DNA of 64,000 nt from Rhizobium sp. AQ_MP (GCF_014237835.1 NZ_JACJVI010000001.1:186001-250000); one strand, 5' to 3'. Shown: positions 16,819 to 25,998, numbered from the stretch's first letter. The notes: generated by a model not told the origin, from the letters alone. A program made the numbers and translations.

Positions 16819-16977
16819 TCAGTTGGTGGACGGGATCGACGCCGTCGAGCAGGGGTCGATGCCATAGGCAGGCGAGCAATTGTCCTTGCGGGCGGCGACG
16901 GTGGTCGGCGCGACGAAGGAGCCAGCGATGATAACCAGTGCCGCACATGCGAAGAACAGTGCGATGGACTTGCCCAT
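16819..16977 (-). CDS. Small exported protein of unknown function (52 aa)
   Basis: A 52-residue open frame starts MGKSIALFFACAALVIIAGS, a Sec signal peptide or single membrane anchor. A short tail follows with two cysteines (RKDNCSPAYGIDPCSTAS). AGAGG lies 9-10 bases before the ATG at 16975-16977, and the shared terminator with uppP lies right after its stop. I recognise no domain. The two Cys residues could form a disulphide in the periplasm. Confidence 0.65.
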   Translation of the reverse strand: MGKSIALFFACAALVIIAGSFVAPTTVAARKDNCSPAYGIDPCSTASIPSTN

Positions 16978-17010
16978 GGAAATGCCTCTTGAGACTGACT
17001 TGAAATGAAG

Positions 17011-17031
17011 GGCCGGCAATCGTTGCCGGCC
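17011..17031. other. Perfect hairpin in the leader of the small exported-protein gene
   Basis: GGCCGGCAA (17011-17019) pairs with TTGCCGGCC (17023-17031) around TCG. It lies 34 bases upstream of the 52-residue gene on the minus strand. There is no T-run, so it is more likely a 5' leader structure than an efficient terminator of the upstream gene. Confidence 0.4.
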
Positions 17032-17172
17032 GGCCGTTGGGGGCCAGTCTTTACGCATTGCCACGATCGTCATCAATAGGCGAACTTGCTTTATCCGCGG
17101 TTAACGCAGGTCTTTGTTTAGCTGCGTCTTTTGTGCAACGGCGTGACGATTGCCAGGCGGGTGAAGGCAGCC

Positions 17173-18153
17173 TCAGGCCGCCTTGCCGGATCCCGTATAC
17201 TGGCCGTGAACGCGATACTGCACCAGGTAGGTCGGCAGGATGGCCGCCATGGTGACGGGCTGGATGCCGAGGCCTTCGAGCGTGCGTCCTTCCGCCTTCG
17301 CGGCAGCAGAGACCACATTGTCCTTCTTCAGGAGCTTGACCTGATCGCTGGTGAGCGGCGGGGTGATCAGCGGTACAGCCGAGGCAATGCTGCCGATCAG
17401 CGAAGCGATGCCGAAGGGCAGCGTGACCAGGGCACGCTTGCGGCCGACGATGTCGAGCATCATCTCGAGACACTGCTTGAAGGTCGCAACGTCACGGCCG
17501 CCGAGCTCGTAGATCTTGCCGCGGGCGATCGTGCCATCGACGGCGCGCGCCACGACTTCGGCGACGTCACCGACATAGACCGGCTGGAACTTAGTCTTGC
17601 CGCCGCCCACCAGCGGCAGCGCCGGCGCCAGGCGCGCCATGGCGGCAAACTTGTTGAAGAAGCCGTCCTCCGGACCGAAAACGATCGACGGACGCAGGAT
17701 GGTGGCATCCGGGATGATCGCCTGGACGGCGGCTTCCGCACGGCCCTTGGTCGCTGCATAAACCGAGTCGGACTTGGCATCGGCGCCGATCGCCGAGATA
17801 TGCGTTAGCGTCGCGCCGACGGAGCGGGCAGCTTCTGCCACCGCGCGGGCACCGAAATCCTGAACGGCGTCAAAGCCATTGCGGCCGCTCTCGAACAGGA
17901 TGCCGACGCAGTTGACGACATGGTCGGCGCCTTGGACCGCAGCATCGACCGACGACCGGTAGCGCAGATTGGCCTGGACGAAGGAGATCTGGCCGACATT
18001 GCCGAGCGGCTGCAGGAAACCGGCGAGATCCGGGCGGCGTACGGCGACACGGATCCGGTAGCCGCGCTTGGCGAGCGCCCGGACCACATGCCGTCCGACG
18101 AAGCCCGAGCCCCCGAAAACGGTGACGAGCGGCGGAAGGTTGGACAAGGTCAT
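17173..18153 (-). CDS. NDUFA9-like atypical SDR (complex I accessory subunit family)
   Basis: The 326-residue protein begins MTLSNLPPLVTVFGGSGFVG with a GGSGFVGRHVVRAL nucleotide-binding motif. VNCVGILFESGRNGFDAVQ and THISAIGADAKSDSVYAATKG are characteristic of the NDUFA9/complex I NDUFA9-subunit family, where Tyr of the YxxxK motif is retained. In mitochondria the homologue is a peripheral complex I subunit; in rhizobia the role is not settled. GGGGAGCC precedes the ATG at 18151-18153. A short palindrome (18179-18195) lies just upstream. It stands alone. Confidence 0.88.
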   Translation of the reverse strand: MTLSNLPPLVTVFGGSGFVGRHVVRALAKRGYRIRVAVRRPDLAGFLQPLGNVGQISFVQANLRYRSSVDAAVQGADHVVNCVGILFESGRNGFDAVQDFGARAVAEAARSVGATLTHISAIGADAKSDSVYAATKGRAEAAVQAIIPDATILRPSIVFGPEDGFFNKFAAMARLAPALPLVGGGKTKFQPVYVGDVAEVVARAVDGTIARGKIYELGGRDVATFKQCLEMMLDIVGRKRALVTLPFGIASLIGSIASAVPLITPPLTSDQVKLLKKDNVVSAAAKAEGRTLEGLGIQPVTMAAILPTYLVQYRVHGQYTGSGKAA

Positions 18154-18178
18154 GGACGGCTCCCCTGAACGAAAATGG

Positions 18179-18195
18179 GCGCACACGATGTGCGC
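18179..18195. promoter_or_regulatory. Palindrome upstream of the NDUFA9-like gene
   Basis: GCGCACA (18179-18185) and TGTGCGC (18189-18195) are perfect inverted arms around CGA, 26 bases upstream of the start codon. It may be an mRNA 5' hairpin or an operator. Confidence 0.25.
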
Positions 18196-18287
18196 GATCT
18201 GGCCTCTCTTAACCGAATCGTCCGACGGGGGAAAGGCCCGTCAAGGCCGCACCCGAAGGACATGGAGGCGCAGGGCTGGAGGCGCGA

Positions 18288-18575
18288 TCAGATGCCTTCG
18301 ACAACGACGATTTCGCCGTCCGACACTTCCTGGCGGATCTTCGCGGCGATCTGGTATTCCGGCGAGTTGTAGCAATCGACGGCAGCCTGGTGAGACGGAA
18401 ATTCGACCACCACGTTACGCGCCCGGCCCGGGCCTTCAAGCTGGGTATAGGCACCGCCACGCGCGAGGAAGTTCGCGCCGTATTTCTCGAATGCAGGCTT
18501 TGCAGCCGCGACATAATCCTTGTAGCGCTCGGTGTCACGAATATCGACGCGTGCGATCCAGTAGCCCTTGGCCAT
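18288..18575 (-). CDS. DUF1330 domain protein
   Basis: The 95-residue protein begins MAKGYWIARVDIRDTERYKD and is a complete DUF1330 domain, a dimeric ferredoxin-like alpha/beta fold. FLARGGAYTQLEGPGRARNVVVEFPS and DCYNSPEYQIAAKIRQEV are the family's conserved segments. The biochemical function of DUF1330 is unknown. It lies 24 bases after pyrF on the same strand and is probably in its transcript. Confidence 0.9.
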   Translation of the reverse strand: MAKGYWIARVDIRDTERYKDYVAAAKPAFEKYGANFLARGGAYTQLEGPGRARNVVVEFPSHQAAVDCYNSPEYQIAAKIRQEVSDGEIVVVEGI

Positions 18576-18599
18576 GTCTTCCTCCCGGTTTTTCTTTGT

Positions 18600-19304
18600 T
18601 CATGCCTGCTTGGTAAGTGCCTCGTCCATCTCGGCAAGAATGGCCAGCGCTGCAGCCTTCGGATCCGCAGCCTTGACGATCGGGCGCGCGACGACAAGGT
18701 GGCTCGAGCCGGCGGCGATTGCATCGGATGGTGTCATGACACGCTTCTGGTCGCCCTTGTCGGCGCCGGCCGGCCGGATGCCGGGCGTCACGATCGCCAT
18801 TTTCGGACCGACAATCTGGCGCACGGCCGAGGCTTCCTCCGCCGAGCAGACGATTCCGCCCATGCCAGCGATGCGAGCCTGTTCTGCGCGACGCATCACC
18901 AGCGTGCGCGGATCGTATTCGTATCCGGCATCCGTCAGATCCTGCTCGTCCATAGACGTCAGCACGGTCACGCCGAGCAGGCAGAGGCCGGATCCCTCGG
19001 CCGCCTTGACCGCCGCAGCCATCGCCTTCGGATAGGCATGCAGCGTCAGCATGGTCATGCCCATGCGCGCGATATTCTCGACGGCGGATGCCACCGTGTT
19101 GTCGATGTCGAGCAGCTTCATGTCGAGGAAGACCTGCTTGCCCTGTTTGGCGAGGTCACGGGCGAATTCCAGCCCCCCGGCAAAGGCGAGCTGATAGCCG
19201 ATCTTGTAGAAGGAGATGCTGTCGCCGAGCGTCGAGACGACCCGCTCCGCTTCCTGGACGGTCGGAACATCCAGTCCGACGATGAGACGGTGACGTGCGC
19301 TCAA
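18600..19304 (-). CDS. pyrF: Orotidine 5'-phosphate decarboxylase
   Basis: The 234-residue enzyme decarboxylates OMP to UMP, the last step of pyrimidine nucleotide synthesis. The catalytic Asp-x-Lys-x-x-Asp set lies in [15 protein letters not shown], and [19 protein letters not shown] is the phosphate-binding loop. I start at TTG 19302-19304, giving [18 protein letters not shown], because AGGAG sits 8 bases before it and the upstream extension has no coding character. DUF1330 follows. Confidence 0.95.
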   Translation of the reverse strand: MSARHRLIVGLDVPTVQEAERVVSTLGDSISFYKIGYQLAFAGGLEFARDLAKQGKQVFLDMKLLDIDNTVASAVENIARMGMTMLTLHAYPKAMAAAVKAAEGSGLCLLGVTVLTSMDEQDLTDAGYEYDPRTLVMRRAEQARIAGMGGIVCSAEEASAVRQIVGPKMAIVTPGIRPAGADKGDQKRVMTPSDAIAAGSSHLVVARPIVKAADPKAAALAILAEMDEALTKQA

Positions 19305-19416
19305 GTTTAAGACTCCTGCCAGATCTCCATGGCCGTCCAGTCGCATGCCGCGCGATGAAGCGCAAGCACGACAAATGGTGGTAACGCGACGATCCCCTGT
19401 TCTGCTGAGGCGGCCC

Positions 19417-20010
19417 TCAGGCCTTGCGATAGATCCAGAGCTGGGCCGGCGGGATGTTGCGCACGACGAAGTCGAAATGCTGGATATGATAGCGGTCAGG
19501 CCGGGCGATGATCGGAGACACCGGGCCATAGGTGATCTGCACCACTGGGCGCCCCTGCGGAATGCGCGACAACAGGTCTTCCAGCAGGGCGATACGCGTT
19601 TCCATGGGGAAGCTCAGCATCGGCACGGCGGAGATGACGCAATCGAACGTCTTGTCGGCGAAGGCACCAAGCGAGTTCTTGAGATCGAAGGCATCGCCAT
19701 GGATGAAGTTGACGCCGGCATAGTCCTCGACCAGGCGACGATAGAAGTCTTCTGAATACTCGACCGAAACGATCTTCTCGGGCGATACGCCGCGCGCGAG
19801 GATCTGCTTGGTGATGACTCCCGTCCCGGGGCCGAGCTCAAGCACAGGCAAGCCAGACTTCACGTCGATGACGCTTGCCATGCGCTTTGCCGTGACAGAG
19901 GACGTCGGCACGATCGCGCCGACCGTCTTCGGACCCTGCATCATGCCCTTGAAGAACCGGATTTCCTCGTCGAATTTCTTCTCGAACCGTTCCTTCAGTC
20001 GAATGGCCAT
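19417..20010 (-). CDS. pmtA: SAM-dependent methyltransferase, probable phospholipid N-methyltransferase PmtA
   Basis: The 197-residue class I methyltransferase starts [24 protein letters not shown]-binding motif I is present, [18 protein letters not shown], followed by the acidic strand [10 protein letters not shown] and GDAFDLKN. The short length, basic N-terminal amphipathic helix and the segment [18 protein letters not shown] fit the rhizobial PmtA group, which methylates phosphatidylethanolamine toward phosphatidylcholine at the membrane surface. An rRNA adenine dimethylase-like relative is the main alternative. It lies downstream of dnaN on the same strand. Confidence 0.75.
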   Translation of the reverse strand: MAIRLKERFEKKFDEEIRFFKGMMQGPKTVGAIVPTSSVTAKRMASVIDVKSGLPVLELGPGTGVITKQILARGVSPEKIVSVEYSEDFYRRLVEDYAGVNFIHGDAFDLKNSLGAFADKTFDCVISAVPMLSFPMETRIALLEDLLSRIPQGRPVVQITYGPVSPIIARPDRYHIQHFDFVVRNIPPAQLWIYRKA

Positions 20011-20136
20011 GATCGTCCCTCTTCTTGTTGCTGCTCGATTGCTGCGAGCCGATTGCGACAATTTTGGGCCTGTCTGTCGCAAACGCAAGGGAGAATGACG
20101 CAGTCGGAGCAAGAATCCGGAAAGAAAATTCCCGAC

Positions 20137-21255
20137 TTAGACGCGCATCGGCATCAGGACATAGAGCGCATCAGCGCCAGCCGTGTCGCGAATGAGCGTC
20201 GGCGAGCCGGCGTCGGCCAGCAGGAAGATCGCATCGTCACCGGAAAGCTGGGCGGTGATGTCGAGGAGATACTTGGCGTTGAAGCCGATCTCCATCGCGT
20301 CGCTCTCATAACCGACGGCTACTTCTTCCGTCGCACTTCCGGAATCCGGATTGTTGACGGTGAGCATCAGCTGGCCGTCGGCGAGTGCGAGCTTCACGGC
20401 GCGGCCACGCTCAGACGAGATGGTCGAGACGCGGTCAACGGCACGCGCGAAGGTCTGGCAATCGACGCGCATCTCCTTGTCGTTCGCCTGCGGAATGACT
20501 CGCTGGTAATCGGGGAAGGTGCCGTCGATGAGCTTGGAGGTCAGAACGATCGAGCCGATGGTCAGGCGGATCTTGGAATCGGAAATCTCTGCAGAGATGA
20601 CAAGATCCGGATTGTCGATCAGCTTCTGCAGCTCGCCGACCGTCTTGCGCGGAATGATGATGCCCGGCATGCCCTCCGAACCCGAGGGCGCATCGACATC
20701 GGCGCGCGCCAGACGGTGACCGTCGGTTGCCACGGCGCGCAGCTTCAGCGCACCGCCGGCTTCGATCGTGTGCAGGAAGATGCCGTTCAGATAGTAGCGG
20801 GTTTCTTCCGTCGAGATTGCGAACTGGGTGCGATCGATCAGCATCTTGAAATCGGATGCCTTGATCTTGAACGAATGGGTGAAGGTGCCGGCCGTCAGGT
20901 CCGGGAAGTCGGACTGCGGCAGGCACTGCAGCGAGAACTTGGAACGTCCGGAGGCGACCGTCATGGTCGAGCCGTCCGGATTGGTGGCAAGCAGGACTTC
21001 CGAACCGTCGGGCAGCTTGCGCACGATTTCGTAAAGCAGATGGGCTGGAACCGTCGTGGCGCCGGCCTGCTCGACCATGGCGGGTGTGCCCTCGGTGATT
21101 TCGAGGTCGAGGTCCGTTGCCTTCATGTCGAGCTCGGCACCTTCGGCCTTCAGCAGCACGTTCGACAGGATCGGGATCGTGTTGCGACGCTCGACCACGC
21201 GGTGCACGTGGTTCAGAGACTTGAGGAGATTGGACCGTTCAAGAGTTATACGCAT
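20137..21255 (-). CDS. dnaN: DNA polymerase III beta subunit (sliding clamp)
   Basis: The 372-residue protein begins MRITLERSNLLKSLNHVHRV and is made of three clamp domains of about 120 residues, as usual. NTIPILSNVLLKAEGAELDMKATDLDLEI closes the first domain, and the C-terminus ends DTAGADALYVLMPMRV, matching the conserved YV[LV]MPMR clamp tail. The clamp tethers polymerase to DNA. It is far from dnaA, as in other Rhizobiales. The open frame on the opposite strand that runs into rsmI is a shadow. Confidence 0.98.
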   Translation of the reverse strand: MRITLERSNLLKSLNHVHRVVERRNTIPILSNVLLKAEGAELDMKATDLDLEITEGTPAMVEQAGATTVPAHLLYEIVRKLPDGSEVLLATNPDGSTMTVASGRSKFSLQCLPQSDFPDLTAGTFTHSFKIKASDFKMLIDRTQFAISTEETRYYLNGIFLHTIEAGGALKLRAVATDGHRLARADVDAPSGSEGMPGIIIPRKTVGELQKLIDNPDLVISAEISDSKIRLTIGSIVLTSKLIDGTFPDYQRVIPQANDKEMRVDCQTFARAVDRVSTISSERGRAVKLALADGQLMLTVNNPDSGSATEEVAVGYESDAMEIGFNAKYLLDITAQLSGDDAIFLLADAGSPTLIRDTAGADALYVLMPMRV

Positions 21256-21480
21256 GGGATGCTACCGCTTTCGACGTGTCGTCTTCCGGAGTTCCGGATC
21301 GGAAAAAGGGGGCCGGGCAGTCCCCGGGCCGGACGATGTGGACGGGCAAAATGGCAGCAAAAGAGCGGGAAAAGCAAGAGGCTCCAAGGTTTTCCACGTT
21401 CGTCCCACGCGAAGGTTATCGGAATGGTTTATGACCGCGTCGCCCTTGCCGCGGGCAAGGGGCTGGAGGATAAAGGCCGA

Positions 21481-22398
21481 ATGACAACAGAAGAGAAAAA
21501 TGCGGCCGCGGCGCCTGGTGCCAAGCGCTACCGCCTGAACGATACGCCGATTGCGGCCCGCCCGTTGGAGCCTGCGCTCTATCTCGTGGCAACGCCGATC
21601 GGCAATCTCGGCGACATCACCATCCGCGCACTGGAAACGCTGGCTGGCGCCGATGTGCTCGCCTGCGAGGATACGCGGGTGACACGTGTGCTTCTCGACC
21701 GCTACGGCATCGAGAACCGGCCTTATGCCTATCACGAGCACAATGCCGATGAGGCGGGCGCCCGTCTGCTGGCCGCGCTGGAAGCCGGCAAGTCCGTCGC
21801 CCTCGTTTCCGATGCCGGCACGCCGCTCGTCTCCGACCCGGGCTATCGCCTCGGCCAGCTCGCCATTGAGGCCGGCCACCGCGTCGTGCCGATCCCCGGC
21901 GCCTCGGCCCCGCTCGCAGCCCTCGTCGGATCCGGCCTGCCGAACGATGCCTTCCTCTTTGCCGGCTTCCTGCCCACCAAAGACAAGGCCAAACGCGATC
22001 GCCTCCGCGAACTCTCCAAAGTGCCCGCAACGCTGATCTTCTTCGAATCGCCCCATCGCATAGGCGATACGCTGACAGCCGCGGCCGACGAACTCGGCAA
22101 TGATCGACCGGCTTCCGTCTGCCGCGAGCTGACCAAGACCTTCGAGGAATTCCGCCGGGGTCCCTTGGGCGATCTCGCGCAAGACTATGCGGAGAAGACG
22201 GTGAAGGGCGAGATCGTCCTTGTCATCGGCCCGCCGGCTCCCGATGCGGCGCCCGATGCCGCTGATGTCGACAGCCTGCTTGCCGAACTGTCCGCCACCA
22301 TGCCGACGGCCAAGGCCGCCACGGAAGCCGCGCGCCTGACCGGCCTGCCGCGCAAGGATCTCTACCAGCGCCTTCTGGAACTCAAGGGGGCCGCATGA
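21481..22398 (+). CDS. rsmI: 16S rRNA (cytidine(1402)-2'-O)-methyltransferase
   Basis: The 305-residue tetrapyrrole-methylase-fold enzyme uses SAM to methylate the ribose of C1402 in 16S rRNA. LYLVATPIGNLGDITIRAL and the ACEDTRVTRVLLDRYGI segment open the family fold, LVSDAGTPLVSDPGYRL is the conserved loop, and FFESPHRI is diagnostic of RsmI. The start ATG at 21481 is preceded by GGATAAAGGCCGA; the reading frame further upstream lies antisense to dnaN and is not used. It overlaps yraN by ATGA. Confidence 0.95.
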   Translation: MTTEEKNAAAAPGAKRYRLNDTPIAARPLEPALYLVATPIGNLGDITIRALETLAGADVLACEDTRVTRVLLDRYGIENRPYAYHEHNADEAGARLLAALEAGKSVALVSDAGTPLVSDPGYRLGQLAIEAGHRVVPIPGASAPLAALVGSGLPNDAFLFAGFLPTKDKAKRDRLRELSKVPATLIFFESPHRIGDTLTAAADELGNDRPASVCRELTKTFEEFRRGPLGDLAQDYAEKTVKGEIVLVIGPPAPDAAPDAADVDSLLAELSATMPTAKAATEAARLTGLPRKDLYQRLLELKGAA

Positions 22399-22763
22399 GG
22401 CCCAAAGGCGCGGATCAGAAACGCATCCGCGCCGAGAGGCTGGGCCGCTGGTCGGAATACCGTGCAGCGCTCGCGCTCCTCCTCAAGGGCTACCGGATCG
22501 TGGCTCTGCGCTACAAGACAAAGGCGGGGGAGGTGGACATTATCGCCCGCCGAGGCGACCTCGTCATTTTCGTAGAAGTGAAAGCCAGACGAGATCTGCG
22601 CGCTGGCGTCGATGCCGTCGGATACGAGGCCGAGCGCCGTATCGCGAATGCTGCAGATCATTGGCTGCGCAGGCAATCCGATGCAACACGTCTGTCACTT
22701 CGCCATGACATCATCGTGGTGCGGCCATGGCGCTGGCCGACCCATTTCGAGGGTGCATTTTAG
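22395..22763 (+). CDS. yraN: YraN/UPF0102 endonuclease-like protein
   Basis: The 122-residue protein has the restriction-endonuclease-like core GEVDIIARRGDLVIFVEVKAR, where the Asp and the Glu-x-Lys are the metal-binding residues of the PD-(D/E)xK fold. RLGRWSEYRAALALLLKGYRI precedes it, as in all YraN proteins. The cellular role is unknown. It overlaps the rsmI stop by 4 bases, the near-universal arrangement for this pair. Confidence 0.93.
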   Translation: MRPKGADQKRIRAERLGRWSEYRAALALLLKGYRIVALRYKTKAGEVDIIARRGDLVIFVEVKARRDLRAGVDAVGYEAERRIANAADHWLRRQSDATRLSLRHDIIVVRPWRWPTHFEGAF

Positions 22764-22815
22764 CTTCGTTTCACTTTCGAGCTGGGGTGAATGAAACCTT
22801 CGTTTTGTGACAGCC

Positions 22816-22844
22816 CTGACACAAAACTTTCAAGGCGCTGTCAC
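22816..22844 (+). promoter_or_regulatory. Candidate PHO box array upstream of ugpB
   Basis: Three heptamers spaced exactly 11 bases apart, CTGACAC (22816), CTTTCAA (22827) and CTGTCAC (22838), each separated by 4 bases, resemble successive CTGTCAT half-sites bound by PhoB. They end 54 bases before the ugpB start codon. Confidence 0.55.
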
Positions 22845-22898
22845 GGAGCACGCCTATTGGAGCCCTCACCGCAACAACCGGTGGAGAGGATCTGACCC

Positions 22899-24197
22899 AT
22901 GATCAAGAAGATTTCCCTGGCCGCTCTGGCCCTGACCATGACCGCATCGACGACGCTTGCCGCGACCAACATCACCTGGTGGCACGGCATGGGTGGCCGC
23001 AACGGCGAAGTCATCAACGAGATCGCCCAGAAGTTCAACGCTGCCCAGACCGAGTGCGTTCTGACGCCTGTCTCCAAGGGCTCGTACGAAGAAGCCCTGT
23101 CGGCCGGCATCGCCGCCTTCCGGTCGGGCGAGCAGCCGAACATCCTGCAGGTCTTCGACGCCGGTGCCGCCACCATCATCAACGCCAAGGGCGCGACGAT
23201 TGCTGCCGAAGACCTCCTGAAGGAAAACGGCTTCGAATTCGATCGCAATGCCTTCATCGAAGGCGTCCGCTATTTCTACGCCGACTCGGACGGCAAGTTC
23301 GTCGGCATGCCGTTCAACTCCTCGGCGCCGATCATGTACATCAACGACGAGGCCTTGAAGAAGGCCGGCGTCGAGGCCCCGAAGACCTGGGAAGAGTTCG
23401 AAGCCATCGCTCCGAAGCTCAAGGAAGCCGGCTTCATCCCGCTCGTCCAGTCGCAGCTCACCTGGCAGTTCACCGAGAACTTCTTCTCGCGCAACAACCT
23501 CCAGTTCGCCTCGAACAACAACGGCTATGACAGTATCGTCGACACGACCATCAACGTCACCGACGAAAATCACGTCATGATGTATGACAAGCTGAAGGCC
23601 TGGTACGATCAGGGCCTGTTCGGCTACTACGGTGCTGCCTGGAACGACAACCAGAAGGTCTTCGAAGAAGGCAAGGCCGCTCTCTGGATCGGTTCTTCGG
23701 GCTCCTTCGGTGGCCTGCAGAAGACCGCCACCATGCCCTTCTCGGCAACCTTCCTGCCATACTGGAACTCGATCGAAGGCGCTGGCGTCCACTCCTTCAT
23801 CGGTGGCGCTGCCCTCTTCGCAATGGCTGGCAAGTCGGCTGAAGAAAACAAGTGCTCGGCGTCCTTCTTCAACTTCCTGACCTCGACCGAAGTCCAGAAG
23901 TTCTACCACCAGGCCACCGGCTACGTTGCGATCACCAACGCAGCTTACGAACTGTCGAAGTCGGAAGGCTACTACAACGAAAAGCCGGCCGCCGAAGTTG
24001 GCATCAAGCAGCTTCAGCTGCCGACTGCGGAGTGGAACAAGGGCTATCGCCTCGGCTTCTACCCGCAGATCCGCGCCGTGATGGAGCGCGAATACAACCG
24101 CCTCTTCGCCGGTGAGACCACGGCCAAGGACGCCATGGAAACGATCAAGAAGGAAGCCGACGAGCTTCTCGCCCGCTTCGCCAAGACGGCCGGCTGA
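22899..24197 (+). CDS. ugpB: sn-glycerol-3-phosphate ABC transporter, substrate-binding protein
   Basis: The 432-residue periplasmic protein begins MIKKISLAALALTMTAST, a Sec signal. The mature N-terminus ATNITWWHGMGGRNGEVINE and the motif GMPFNSSAPIMYINDEALKKAG are typical of UgpB, which captures glycerol-3-phosphate and glycerophosphodiesters. WIGSSGSF and the C-terminal AGETTAKDAMETIKKEADELL also fit. It is the first gene of ugpBAEC and is followed by a GC-rich hairpin. GGAGAGGATC precedes the ATG. A PHO-box-like array upstream suggests induction by phosphate starvation. Confidence 0.95.
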   Translation: MIKKISLAALALTMTASTTLAATNITWWHGMGGRNGEVINEIAQKFNAAQTECVLTPVSKGSYEEALSAGIAAFRSGEQPNILQVFDAGAATIINAKGATIAAEDLLKENGFEFDRNAFIEGVRYFYADSDGKFVGMPFNSSAPIMYINDEALKKAGVEAPKTWEEFEAIAPKLKEAGFIPLVQSQLTWQFTENFFSRNNLQFASNNNGYDSIVDTTINVTDENHVMMYDKLKAWYDQGLFGYYGAAWNDNQKVFEEGKAALWIGSSGSFGGLQKTATMPFSATFLPYWNSIEGAGVHSFIGGAALFAMAGKSAEENKCSASFFNFLTSTEVQKFYHQATGYVAITNAAYELSKSEGYYNEKPAAEVGIKQLQLPTAEWNKGYRLGFYPQIRAVMEREYNRLFAGETTAKDAMETIKKEADELLARFAKTAG

Positions 24198-24220
24198 TCA
24201 TTTCTGAAACTTGATTGGGA

Positions 24221-24243
24221 CCCGGGGGCGACAAGCCCCCGGG
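24221..24243 (+). other. Intercistronic hairpin between ugpB and ugpA
   Basis: CCCGGGGGC (24221-24229) pairs with GCCCCCGGG (24235-24243) around GACAA. No T-run follows, so it should stabilise the 3' end of the ugpB message or partially attenuate, rather than terminate, and so give more binding protein than permease. Confidence 0.65.
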
Positions 24244-24263
24244 ACTTGCATTGAGAGGGCTCC

Positions 24264-25145
24264 ATGAAGCGCGTCCAGTTCAACTCGCGATACCTGCCAT
24301 ATCTGTTCCTGCTGCCGCAGTTCGCGATCATTTCGATCTTCTTCTACTGGCCCTCGATGCAGGCGATCACCTCGTCCTTCTACATCGAGGATCCCTTCGG
24401 CTTCGGCTCGACCTTTGTCGGTGCAGCCAATTACACTGATGCGCTGGCCTCGCCCGAATACCAGAAGATCGCCCGCTTCACGATCGGCTACAGCCTGATC
24501 GTCACCTTCCTTGCTCTTTCGATCGGCATGCTGCTTGCCCTGAAGGCCGATGCGGTGATCCGCGGCAAGTCGGCCTACAAGACGCTGTTGATCGTCGTCT
24601 ATGCCATCGCCCCGCCAGTCGCAGGCTTGATCGGCATGATGCTGTTTGACCAGCATATCGGCCCCTTCGTCAAATTCGCCGCCCTCTTCGGCTGGGAGAT
24701 GAAGGTCGGCCTCAACTATTTCGACACGGCCTTCGCCATGGTCATGGTCGCCGTCTGGAACCAGATCCCCTACAACTTCATCTTCTTTCTCTCGGGCCTC
24801 CAGGGCATCCCGGTCTCGATCCGCGAGGCGGCCGCCATCGACTGCAAGTCGGGCACGCGCCGCTTCTGGACGGTCATCCTGCCGCTGCTCACCCCCACCG
24901 CCTTCTTCCTTCTCGTCATCAACATGACCTATTCGCTCTTCGACACCTTTGGCGTCATCGACGTCATCGTGAAGGACAAGGCGGCCAACAACCCGATCAC
25001 GCTGGTCTACAAGGTCTATCTCGACGGCTTTCGCGGCAATGACCTCGGCTCGTCTTCGGCCCAGTCGGTCATCCTGATGCTCGTCGTCCTCGTGCTGACC
25101 ATGATCCAGTTCCGCTTCATCGAACGCCGCGTCCACTACGGTTGA
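24264..25145 (+). CDS. ugpA: sn-glycerol-3-phosphate ABC transporter, permease UgpA
   Basis: The 293-residue inner-membrane protein has six predicted transmembrane segments, starting RYLPYLFLLPQFAIISIFFYW. The ABC-permease EAA loop is present as REAAAIDCKSGTRRFWTVILPLL, the site where UgpC docks. It pairs with UgpE to form the channel. The gene lies 66 bases after ugpB and 10 bases before ugpE. Confidence 0.95.
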   Translation: MKRVQFNSRYLPYLFLLPQFAIISIFFYWPSMQAITSSFYIEDPFGFGSTFVGAANYTDALASPEYQKIARFTIGYSLIVTFLALSIGMLLALKADAVIRGKSAYKTLLIVVYAIAPPVAGLIGMMLFDQHIGPFVKFAALFGWEMKVGLNYFDTAFAMVMVAVWNQIPYNFIFFLSGLQGIPVSIREAAAIDCKSGTRRFWTVILPLLTPTAFFLLVINMTYSLFDTFGVIDVIVKDKAANNPITLVYKVYLDGFRGNDLGSSSAQSVILMLVVLVLTMIQFRFIERRVHYG

Positions 25146-25155
25146 GGAGAGCGAA

Positions 25156-25998
25156 ATGTACCGCACCAAATTCTTCGACCATCTGATCCTGATCGCGGGC
25201 GTGTTCTTCATGCTCGGGCCGCTGGTGGTGGCCTTCACCACATCGACCCATTCTGCAGCCGAGATCCATACAAACGGGCTGATGCTGTCCATCGGCGACG
25301 ACTTTACTTCGACCTATGACAAGGTCCTCTTCAAGTCCGGCGGCTTCACCGGTCAGGTGACCGGGCTCACCATGGCGATGAACTCACTGATCCTCGGCCT
25401 GGGCTTTGCCATCGGCAAGATCGTGCTCTCAATGCTGGCCGCCTATGCCATCGTCTATTTCCGCTTCCGCTTCGCCACACTCGCCTTCTGGCTGATCTTT
25501 ACCACGCTGCTCCTGCCGCTCGAAGTGCGCATCATGCCGACCTACAAGGTGATGAGCGATCTCTCGCTGCTCAATAGCTATCAGGGCCTGATCCTGCCGC
25601 TTCTGGCATCTGCCACCGGCACCTTCTTCTTCCGCCAGTTCTTCAAGTCGGTCCCTGACGAACTCCTGGAGGCCGCCCGCATCGACGGTGCCGGCCCCTT
25701 CAAGTTCTTCATCGATATCCTCTTGCCGCTCTCGCGCACCATGATCGCTGCCGTCTTCATCATCATGTTCGTCTACGGCTGGAACCAGTATCTCTGGCCC
25801 ATGCTGATGACCACGGACGAGGGCTTCTACACCCTGATGCGCGGCATCAAGCAGATCCTGCAGGTCTGGGTCGGCTCGCAGATCCCCGATTACAACGAAG
25901 CCTTTGCCATGGCCGTGCTCGCCATGCTGCCGCCCGTCATCGTGGTGGTGGTGTTTCAGAGCTGGTTCATCAAGGGCCTCACCGAAACCGACAAGTAA
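25156..25998 (+). CDS. ugpE: sn-glycerol-3-phosphate ABC transporter, permease UgpE
   Basis: The 280-residue second permease has six membrane segments, with the EAA loop [50 protein letters not shown] matches the MalG-type permeases of this transporter class. It lies between ugpA and ugpC with gaps of only 10 and 14 bases, and the start is preceded by GAGGAGAGCGAA. Confidence 0.95.
   Translation: MYRTKFFDHLILIAGVFFMLGPLVVAFTTSTHSAAEIHTNGLMLSIGDDFTSTYDKVLFKSGGFTGQVTGLTMAMNSLILGLGFAIGKIVLSMLAAYAIVYFRFRFATLAFWLIFTTLLLPLEVRIMPTYKVMSDLSLLNSYQGLILPLLASATGTFFFRQFFKSVPDELLEAARIDGAGPFKFFIDILLPLSRTMIAAVFIIMFVYGWNQYLWPMLMTTDEGFYTLMRGIKQILQVWVGSQIPDYNEAFAMAVLAMLPPVIVVVVFQSWFIKGLTETDK

Noticed and set aside
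20053..21480. N-terminal extension of the rsmI frame across dnaN
   Set aside because: It is antisense to dnaN, and RsmI homology begins after 21481 with a suitable start codon.
22802..22820. Inverted-strand Pho box GTGTCAGGGCTGTCAC
   Set aside because: The two TGTCA copies are 9 bases apart rather than 11, unlike the array that begins at 22816.
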